Of a DNA stretch of 64,000 bases, positions 55,905-64,000 are shown in pieces; position 1 is the first letter of the stretch; each line of letters begins with the position of its first letter. This DNA comes from Adiantum capillus-veneris (lineage: Eukaryota > Streptophyta > Polypodiopsida > Polypodiales > Pteridaceae): NCBI GenBank assembly GCA_014529385.2, contig CM043944.1:46708268-46772267 (forward strand), given 5' to 3'. The notes beneath the pieces are model-generated. The model saw only the letters and a program-made list of their open reading frames with translations, did not search any database and had not been told where the DNA came from. The position numbers were made by a program, and so were the translations under genes.

Positions 55905-56460
55905 GCTCTCTGAAGCCCGCAACAATGGCAGATGAAGCATGGATTGTCCTTGACCGAAAGGGATTAAGAACAATCTGGCTAAGCTTGGTGTCAATGGTGG
56001 CCTTTAACGTTTCGGACATGAAGACCACAAAGGACTTGATGAAGTCACTTGACGGCCTCTACAAGAAACCATCGGCATCCAATAAGGTATTTCTGATGAA
56101 GTGCTTGTTCAATCTAAAGATGGAAGAGAAAGGTTTAGTTGCAGAACACCTAAATGACTTTAACACCGACATAAGTCAACTTCAATCAATGAAAATAAAT
56201 TTTGATGACAAAGTGCGAGCTCTCCTTATACTATCGTCTCTACCGGATAATTGGGATAGCCTTGTGATGGATATAAGTAACTCTATCTCTGACACAAATA
56301 CTCTTAAGTTTGGTGATGTTGTGGGTGTTCTCCTAAGCAAGGAAATGTGAAGGAGAAGCACAGGTGATTCATCAAGTGATGCATTGTCAGTGGAAACAAG
56401 AGGAAGGCCTAAGGAGAGGTTCAAAAACCAAAAGGGTCATGATCGCTCAAAGCCACACAC
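55905..56460 (+). pseudogene. gag: C2 gag (5'-truncated)
   Basis: KPATMADEAWIVLDRKGLRTI, SNKVFLMKCLFNLKMEEK and HLNDFNTDISQLQ are copia gag (UBN2-type) motifs. The usual N-terminal LWK/FW block is missing. A TGA at 56348-56350 falls before the RGRPKERFK segment, and the frame continues to the C3 insertion. Confidence 0.8.
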
Positions 56461-56652
56461 TGTTGGGGTATAAAGCCCAATGTGGTCGCCCAGGTAAGTG
56501 GGCGGGCCGCCAGGTATGTACACATATTCTTTTGTGAAAACCTAATAAGAACTCACTATGCTCTACACATTACAGTAGAGCGAGTTCACCATATCGTCGT
56601 GCTCTTCTTCTCGCACTCTCTCTCGTGTCGCACTTCCGCTCGTACTCCTTCA
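56461..56652 (+). repeat. C3 5' LTR
   Basis: 192 bp. A TATAAAG near 56469 and a CT-rich end are visible. It is compared with the 3' LTR in the entry for C3. Confidence 0.95.
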
Positions 56653-56654
56653 AC

Positions 56655-56666
56655 TGGTATCAGAGC
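56655..56666 (+). promoter_or_regulatory. C3 primer-binding site
   Basis: TGGTATCAGAGC, two bases after the LTR, complementary to the initiator tRNA-Met 3' end. Confidence 0.9.
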
Positions 56667-56765
56667 TCAGATCGAGGCTCGAGGCAGCACTGCAGGAGGC
56701 TAGAGTCACCAACTCAGATTGGAGTGAAATTCGACAGGCGAAGACACGGCCCCAAATCTCGTGGG

Positions 56766-57125
56766 GTCATCTCGGCCACCGTTCGGCTTCGACAAAGGTC
56801 TGCGCAGGCCATTTTCGACTACGTGGTCTCGACGGGTGCAGATCCGACTCTGCAAATTTGGGGTTTTCGGCCTACGACTGCAGGTGCTAAGGATATCGAC
56901 ACTCCCAGAGTGTTGATTTGTGGCGTCTACACATCGAAGTCCATTCTGAGGTCATCTCGGCCACCGTTCGACTTCGATAAAGGTCTGCGCAGGCCATTTT
57001 CGACTACGTGGTCTCGACAGGTGCAGATCCGACTCTGCAAATTTGGGGTTTTCGGCCTACGACTGCAGGTGCTGAGGATATCGACACTCCCAGAGTGTTG
57101 ATTTGTGGCTGTCTACACATCGAAG
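56766..57125 (+). repeat. Two tandem 185-bp copies in the C3 leader
   Basis: GTCATCTCGGCCACCGTTCG starts both copies (56766 and 56951), and both end near CTACACATCGAAG. They differ at only a few bases. They lie between the primer site and gag, in the presumed packaging/leader region. Confidence 0.9.
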
Positions 57126-57892
57126 GACGGCTCACAGTTCTTGGAGGCGTGTCACATACGACACGGGCGTATCTACACACAGACTATAGGCGACATCCAC
57201 TAGTTCATCAGGTAGCTTGTGTTTGCTGCTTGATATTCCAGATTTCATCCTGACATTGCAGGTACTTCCACATGGGATGTATTGTCAGAGATGATGTATG
57301 TCTGTTGAGGGTTTGCTGGCTGTGAGTCACGCAGCAAACAACCGCCGCAGCGGTTACAACATACAATGGGAAATTTGTGGATGTATGACTTTGTGGGAAG
57401 TCTATGTACTGTCAGATTTACTGCAGCCTTTGTTGAGGGCCGAGTGAGGTTTTATTGAGCTGGGGGATTCTCGAATGTTGAGATCCTTTCGGTGATACAG
57501 GTCTTGGAGCGATCCCTCGAGCACCCTTAGATAGGCAGCTAGGATGTATTGAGTGTGAGTTAGACAGTTGGGATTGCATCTTTTCTTTACTGCCATTGAG
57601 GCATTGTCGCAGTCTATGCTTATAGGACAGTGACAGGACAGTGAGAGACAGTACAGGTGCAGGACAGGTTTACCCACAGCTTACAGTGTCAGAGAGACAG
57701 TGTTTTTTGAGCTGTTTTTTGGTCTGTTTTTAGTACACCAGAGCCATTTAAAAAGGAGACTCTGCCAAAATTTCTGCAGAATCTGAAGCTTTCTTGGTTC
57801 ATTTGACAGGTTGATATTGGTTCAGAGGTCAATTTACAAGGGAAACTCTGCCGAATTTTTTCGAGAAAAGTAAACTACTGTGAAGCGTAGCT
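57126..57892 (+). other. C3 untranslated leader, second part
   Basis: About 770 bp between the tandem repeat and the gag ATG, with no long sense frame. This is a long leader for a copia element; I see no further feature in it. Confidence 0.5.
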
Positions 57893-60800
57893 ATGGCTGG
57901 ATCACAGGACACTGCTCTTTACAATATCAAGAAGCTGGATGGAACCAATTTCTTATTGTGGAAGAAACAGATTTGGCACGTGTTGGTACAAAAGAAGCAG
58001 ATAAAACCTATAAAGCTAAAGGGGATAAAACCAGAAGATATGGACGAAGATGAATGGAGCGAAATGGATGAATTGGCACTTTCTACCATTATGCTGACTT
58101 TGGCAGAAAGCGTTTACTTCAATGTAGCAGATGAGATGTCGGCTTATCAAGCATGGTTAAAGCTGAGTGATCTTTATGAGAAGCAGAGTGCAGCTTCACA
58201 GGTATACTGGCTTAAGAAGCTTGTTGACTTGAAGATGAAAGAAGGGACACCTATGTCCAATCATCTGAATGAATTCAACACAATCTATAGTCAGTTGTCA
58301 GCTCAAGGTGTCAAGTTTGATGAACCTGTTAGAGCTATGTTCCTGTTGATCACATTACCGGAAAGTTGGGACACTTTTCGCACAGCTTTGAGTAATTCTG
58401 CACCTCCAGATGGTTTGAACATAGCACGTGTAGAAGGAAGTCTGTTTACTGAAGAAACCAATAGAAAGACAATGGACAAAGGCAAAGGAACAGCCTTAGT
58501 TGTCAGAGGAAGGACCAAAGAAAAGTACAAAGGTGGAAAGAGGAATCAGTCTCGTAGCAAGTCCCGCAGTGCTAAAGGCAAGAGTGACATAGAATGCTAC
58601 CATTGTGGCAAGAAGGGTCACATGAAAAGAGACTGCAGAGAATGGAAAGCAGAAAAAGACAAAGAGAAAGCTGAAGACCATGGTGAGAAGAACAAGTCCT
58701 CAGTGAAGATTCAAGAAATAAATGTGACAAACACTGTTGCAGAGGATGACAGTCTAGTGTCAGGAGACATCTACTTCTTGAAGAATACAATGGACTCAGC
58801 TCTTCTTACATCATCTGATGGAAATGCACTGAGTGATTGGATTATAGACTCAGGGGCATCACTTCATGTGTCTCCAAACAAGGAGTGGTTTACTTCTTAT
58901 GTGACCACTAAAGATCATGTTCGGCTAGGCAATGGGCAGACATGTGAGATCTTAGGTGTTGGAGATGTTCAATTGAAGTTTCAAAATGGCTCTTCTTTCA
59001 CGCTGAAGAATGTGAGACATGTTCCCGCAATTACAAAGAGCTTGATCAGCACAGGTTTACTTGATGATGCTGGCTACGTCACCATTTTTGGACAGAACAT
59101 GTGGAAGATATCCAAGGGTTCTATGACAGTAGCACATGGAGTAAAGTCTGGAGGACTTTACATGATTTATGTATCAAATGTCTCTAAAAATGTAATCAAT
59201 GTAACCGAGCAGCCGAACGTTTCTTTGTGGCATAGCCGGTTAGGACATATGTCCAAGAAGGGAATGGAAATCTTGTCTCGTTCTGGTTATTTGCCTGGCT
59301 TTTCATTTAATGATTTTGAATTCTGTGAACATTGTCTGTATGGTAAGCAAACACAGCAGCCACATAAGCATAGAAGCAGTAGAAGAGATACACAGTTGGC
59401 ACTTCTTCATAGTGATTTGTGTGGACCTATGCCTAACCTATCTCTAGGGGGAGCTTCTTACTTTATGACATTTATAGATGATTACTCGAGGAAAGTATGG
59501 GTTTACTTTCTCAAGCACAAGGATGAAGCGTTTAGTGTTTTCAAAACGTTTGTGACACTTGTGGAGAATCAGAGTGGCAAGAAGCTTAAATGCTTACGCA
59601 TTGACAATGGTGGAGAGTATGTTTCAAAGGCCTTTCAGGACTTTTGTGAGTCAAAAGGTATAAAACGTGAACTTACTGCTCCTTACAATCCTCCTCAAAA
59701 TGGTGTTGCTGAGAGGATGAATAGGACCATACAAGAGAAGGTCAGAAGTATGTTGTCTAATGCACAGCTGCCAAATGGGTTTTGGGCTGAAGCTGTATCA
59801 ACAGCTGTTTAGCTTATAAATAGATCTCCTAGCAAGGTTTTGCCAGAGATGGTATGGTCAGGCAAAATGCCCTCATACAAACATCTCAGAGTCTTTGGCT
59901 GTGAGGCATATACTCACGTTCCAAAGGAATTTAGGAACAAACTTGAGCCAAAGAGTAGAAAGTACATCTTTCTAGGCTATGGTAATTCTGGTGAGATGGG
60001 GTACAGACTTTGGGATCCCGAATCTAGAAAGGTTGTCCGCAACAATGATGTTCACTTTAATGAATCCAAATGTCATTCTAAACCAAAGAGGGTTGAGGAG
60101 ATTAGAAGAGTTGTCTTCCAAGAAGATGGACCTGCACGTGCAAGAAAAAATGTCAGGGCTCAAGAGGAGCAAGGAGAGGATAGAGTGGAACCATAGGTTG
60201 TGGCTGTGCCTGAGCCACCTATTGTGCGTAGATCTGGACGTGTCACGCGACCTCCTGATAGGTTTGTTCCATCTATGAATTATGTCATGTTGACTGATTG
60301 CAATGAGCCTTCATGTTACAAGGAAGCAGTGCAAATGAAGGACTCCGGGAATTGGCAATTGGCCATGCAGTCAGAGATGACAGCTCTGCATAAAAACAAG
60401 ACATGGAAGCTAGTTAAATTACCACAGGGCAAAAAGGCTCTACCTTGTAAATGGGTTTACAGGTATAAGATCACCGCTCATTATAGTCACCCAAATTACA
60501 AAGCAAGGCTTGTTGCCAAGGGCTTTAAGGAAGAACAAGGCATTGACTTTGATGAAGTCTTCTCTCCGGTGGTCAAGATGACTACATTGAGATGCTTTCT
60601 TGCGTTGGTTGCCATATTAGATTTGGTGTTGCACCAAACGGATGTCAAGACAGGGTTCTTGCATGGTGATTTAGATGTAGAAATTTACATGCAGCAGCCA
60701 GAAGGGTTTGTTGAGAAAGGAAAGGAAGATTGGGTATGCCAGTTGTTAAAGAGTCTTTATGGCTTAAAACAATCACCGAGGGCATGGTACCATAAAATCC

Positions 60801-61857
60801 ACAAGTTTATGCTTTCTCAAGGCTACAAACGTAGTGAGTTCGATCACTGTCTATATACAAAGAAGGCTAAGGATGGTAGTTGGCTGATCCTTATTTTGTA
60901 TGTGGATGACATGTTGATTGCAGGCAAGCACTTGGAAGAAATTTCAGCTTTGAAGTGAAAGATGGCAAAATCGTTTGACATGAAAGACATGGGTGAGGCA
61001 AGTCATATACTTGGTATGCGCATTGAGAGAGACAGATCAAAGAAGTTGATTTGGTTATCTCAAACAGAGTATATTGACAAGGTTTTGCAACGTTTCAATA
61101 TGGAAAAGGGAAAGGCACTGAGTGTTCCATTGCCACCATATGTGAAACTTAGCAAACAAGATTGTCCTCTGTCTGAGGAAGAATAGGCTGAAATGGATAA
61201 GATTCCATATGTGTCTCCAGTGGGTAGTTTGATGTATGCAATGATTGCTACTCGTCAGACATTGCATTTGCAGTGGGAGTAGTAAGTCGATACATGTCAA
61301 ACCCAGGCAAGCAACATTGGGAGGCAGTGAAAGGAATATTGAGATACCTGAAAGCTACAAAGAGTATGCGTATATGCTATGGGAGTCAGGAGATAATTGT
61401 AAAGGGTTTTACAGACTCAGATTATGCAGGTGACTTAGACAACCGAAGGTCTACGTCAAGGGATGTCTTTACATTGGTTGGTGGAGCAGTATCATGGCGT
61501 TCTAGATTACAAGATTGTGTTACTCAGTCTACTACAGAGGCTGAATATGTTGCAGCATCAGAGGCATGCAAAGAATCAATTTGGCTTAATCGACTAGTAA
61601 CAGATTTGGGAATCAAAGAAGAGATGCCTGTGTTATATTGTGATAGTCAAAGTGCTATACAATTGGCTCGCAATCCACTTTATCACTCAAAGACAAAGCA
61701 TGTGGATGTGAAGTATCATTTCATCAGGGAAATGCTCGAGGATAAGCAACTTCAGCTTGTCAAAGTTCACACCACAGAAAATCCTGCTGATCTACTTACA
61801 AAAGGACTTCCCTCAGAGAGCTTTGCGCATTTTCGCAAGCAGTTAGGTGTAGGGTAG
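57893..61857 (+). pseudogene. gag-pol: C3 gag-pol polyprotein with four stops and one frameshift
   Basis: Gag begins at ATG 57893 (MAGSQDTALYNIKKLDG). A zinc knuckle CYHCGKKGHMKRDC starts at residue 235, the protease active site DSGAS at residue 319, and integrase HHCC at about residue 447 (LWHSRLGHMS, CEHCLYG). The integrase core holds HSDLCGP, DNGGEY and NGVAERMNRT. RT (60420-61000) has LYVDDM near 60895, and RNase H ends [11 protein letters not shown]. All catalytic residues I can check are present. Stops: TAG 59810-59812, TAG 60194-60196, TGA 60956-60958 and TAG 61184-61186. A one-base loss near 61250-61262 shifts the frame, which continues from 61273 to TAG 61855-61857. It is related to C1. 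Confidence 0.93.
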
Positions 61858-61946
61858 TACATCACTTCTCTACATCTCTTGTATATTAGCTTGTATAGTA
61901 GCTTCTCTCACACTTAAAGTACCACATTGGACTTTAAGTGGGAGGT

Positions 61947-62138
61947 TGTTGGGGTATAAAGCCCAATGTGGTCGCCCAGGTAAGTGGGCGGGCCGCTAGG
62001 TATGTACACATATTCTTTTGTAAAAACCTAATAAGAACTCACTATGCTCTACACATTACAGTAGAGCGAGTTCACCATATCGTCGTGCTCTTCTTCTCGC
62101 ACTCTCTCTCGCATCGCACTTCTGCTCGTACTCCTTCA
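61947..62138 (+). repeat. C3 3' LTR
   Basis: 192 bp, equal in length to the 5' LTR, with five transition differences. Confidence 0.95.
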
Positions 62139-62143
62139 CACAC

Positions 62144-64000
62144 AAAGTCACTTCTTGAATGTTGGAACTGCGGCAAGAAGGGCCACGTCAAGAAGGATTA
62201 CTAGTCTAAGATGAAGAAGGAGTTGGAGTCTCAAGGAAACAAGCCAACATTGGAGGCCAATGTGGCAAGTAAAGTAGAGCAAGATGCTCTAATTCTCTCA
62301 GTAGACAATGTGTCTAATTCCTAGATAATAGATTTTGGGGCTTCATTCCATGCGACACCGCACAAGCAGCATTTCCAAGATTACATCAAAAGTAATTTTG
62401 AGTATGTATACTTTGGAGATGATAAAGCTTGTGAAATTGTCGGCAAAGGTACAATTTGTGCCAAAACTACTAATGAAAATGAATGGAAGCTTAAAGATGT
62501 TAGGCATGTTCCTTCTCTTTGCAAAAAATTAATATCTATAGGACAATTGGACAATGAAGGTCGCAACATTGCATTCAGAAACAAATAGTGGAAGATCTCA
62601 AAGGAAACTTTGGTGATTGCCAAAGGAGAAAAGGTTTATACACTTTACTTGTGTACTATTAGCACGCAATCTTCAACTTGTGCAATAGATACAGAAGTCA
62701 ACAGTGCGGTGTGGCATTGCCGGCTTGGGCATATGAGTGCCGAAGGAATGCAAATCCTTCAATCAAAAAACCTTCTACAAGGTTTGAAAGAAGTGGACTT
62801 AGAGTTCTGTGAAGATTGTGTTTATGGAAAACAAAAGAGGGTAAACTTTTAAAAATCAAAAAATGAAAGAAAAAATAAAAAACTTGAGTTGGTTCCTTCT
62901 TATGTTTGGGGTCCTCCAAGTACACCATCACTTGTTGGTGGCTCGTTGTACTATGTAACATTCATAGATGATGCAACTAGGAAAACATGGGTTTATGTAA
63001 TGAAGAATAATTCCGATGTGTTTTCCATATTTCAAAGGTGGAAAGTCTTTGTGGAGAATGAAGCAGGTACCAAGGTTAAATGCCTCATATCCGACAATGG
63101 AGGCGAATATTGCAGCCAAGCTTTTGAAAGCTTTTGTGCTAGCAATGGAATTCGGAGGCAAAGGACAACCCCAAGGACACCTCAACAAAATGGGATTTCG
63201 GAAAGGATGAACATGACAATCATGGAACGAGCACGAAGCATGTGGCTACATGCAGGCCTACCGCTTGAGGTTTGGGCGGAAGCTGTAAGTACGTCTGTGT
63301 ACTTAATCAATCGGTCACCCTCAACGGCATTGGATGGGGGAGTTCTAGAAGAGGCATGGACAGGTAAACCGGTGAATTATGCATTTCTCAAAGTGTTTGG
63401 GTGTGAGGCTTTCATGCAGATAGATAGAAGCCTAAGATCAAAGCTAGATGCAAAGTCCAAAAAGTGTTTCTTCATTGGCTATGGAGAAAGAGACTTTGGG
63501 TATCGCCTATGGAATCCTGAAGATGGTAAAATCTTAAGGAGTAGGGATGTAATTTTTAACGAACAAAATATGTACAAAGATTACTTGGAAAGAAAAAAAA
63601 CAAAAGAAACAGGTGATGAGTACATGGAGCTTGAGGACGGTGAAGACTCAAGGACTGCAAACGGTGACAATGTGCAACAACGTCAACCAAATGAGGAGCC
63701 TCAACCTATTCCCCGAAGATCTACAAGAGCAATTAGACCTCCAGAAAGGTTTGTTCCTTCCTTCAACCATCTCTTGATCTCAGATTCTGGAGAGCCGGAA
63801 TCATACGAAGAAGCTATGCAACATGAATCCAAAGAACAATGGACGAAGAGCATGCAAGTGGAGATGGACTCACTACATCGCAACCAAACATGGGAGTTGG
63901 TTGAGTTGCCTAAAGGTAAGCGGGCACTTCAAAACAAATGGGTGTACAAGCTAAAGGAAGAAGAAGGTGGGAAGAAAAGGTACAAGTCTAGGCTTGTGGT
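62144..64000 (+). pseudogene. pol: C2 zinc knuckle to RT start (runs off the window)
   Basis: After the CACAC repeat the frame continues with CWNCGKKGHVKKDY, where the last Cys of the knuckle is Tyr and a stop follows. The protease reads IIDFGASFHATP (Phe for Ser next to the catalytic Asp). Integrase HHCC is at about 62710-62830. The first catalytic block reads LVPSYVWGP where HSDVWGP is expected, so the Asp is Tyr. DNGGEY and NGISERMN are kept. From about 62857 to 64000 one frame is open through the integrase end and into RT (ALQNKWVYKLKEEEGG, YKSRLVV). Stops are at 62203, 62324, 62588 and 62850. Confidence 0.85.

Larger units (their letters stand above)
56461..62138 (+). mobile_element. C3: near-complete Ty1/copia element nested in C2
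   Basis: Two 192-bp LTRs (56461-56652 and 61947-62138) begin TGTTGGGG and end CTCCTTCA. The target duplication CACAC is exact (56456-56460 and 62139-62143). The primer site TGGTATCAGAGC follows at 56655-56666, and a purine tract AAGTGGGAGGT precedes the 3' LTR. Total 5,678 bp. The LTRs differ at five positions, all transitions. The polyprotein has four stops and one frameshift, so the copy is recent but inactive. Confidence 0.95.
55905..64000 (+). mobile_element. C2: truncated copia element, interrupted by C3, runs off the window
   Basis: Two pieces, 55905-56460 and 62139-64000, join in frame when C3 and one CACAC copy are ignored. The 5' end lacks the first part of gag, where it abuts C4. 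Content: gag, zinc knuckle, protease, integrase and the start of RT. Confidence 0.85.

Noticed and set aside
1-64000. CRISPR arrays, bacterial operons or Shine-Dalgarno sites
   Set aside because: The window is clearly a plant nuclear genome. Repeats are retroelement LTRs and microsatellites, and genes are spliced.

Overview
This window comes from a nuclear genome of a land plant with a large, repeat-rich genome. It has spliced genes with GT..AG introns, plant-type Ty3/gypsy chromoviruses and Ty1/copia elements with initiator-tRNA-Met primer sites, LINE remnants, long (GA)n tracts and telobox-like motifs. A fern, gymnosperm or similar large-genome lineage fits the very long intron, but the species cannot be fixed from the sequence alone. 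Only two host genes are visible, both on the + strand.

Host gene 1 (437-31760, N-terminus off the left edge) encodes a plant coiled-coil protein with Pro-His/Tyr 11-residue repeats and one C-terminal membrane segment. It resembles the Arabidopsis At4g31340/At2g24420 family. All ten exons seen are in frame, but the second and third are separated by a 29.8-kb intron (648-30409) that is almost entirely LTR retrotransposons. These are: a 5'-truncated chromovirus G1 (about 1366-18961), split by an antisense copia element C1 (4903-9969) and by a sister chromovirus G2 (10628-17107); an older gypsy remnant; and an antisense, apparently non-autonomous LTR element E (19440-29936), itself split by a third chromovirus G3 (21239-27989). 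Target-site duplications are readable for C1, G2, G3 and E, which fixes the nesting order.

31.8-40.2 kb is intergenic. It holds decayed gypsy fragments on both strands, simple repeats and a 410-bp inverted-repeat element with a tRNA-like core, ending 84 bp before host gene 2.

Host gene 2 (40256-46777) is a 13-exon MCM10 homologue, a DNA replication initiation factor. Its exons total 1434 nt, which gives 477 codons plus a stop. It has the OB-fold and the CCCH zinc finger (Cys249, Cys259, Cys271, His274). An E2F-like site lies about 30 bp before the ATG. A decayed LINE reverse transcriptase fragment sits in intron 3 in antisense.

46.8-64 kb is again repeat territory: a 37-bp hairpin, a copia gag fragment, (CT)n tracts, a degenerate palindromic repeat array, a gypsy gag/protease remnant, a truncated antisense copia (C4), and a sense copia (C2) that runs off the right edge. 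C2 is interrupted by a near-complete copia, C3 (56461-62138), with 192-bp LTRs and a CACAC target duplication.

The most interesting biology is (i) a functional-looking gene kept across a 29.8-kb intron of nested transposons, (ii) two chromoviruses (G2, G3) that share the same integrase deletion and gag stop codons yet inserted independently, implying mobilisation in trans, (iii) their LTRs carrying both telobox clusters and GA repeats, and (iv) the tRNA-cored inverted-repeat element beside the MCM10 promoter. Retroelement reading frames are nearly all broken, so they are given as pseudogenes.
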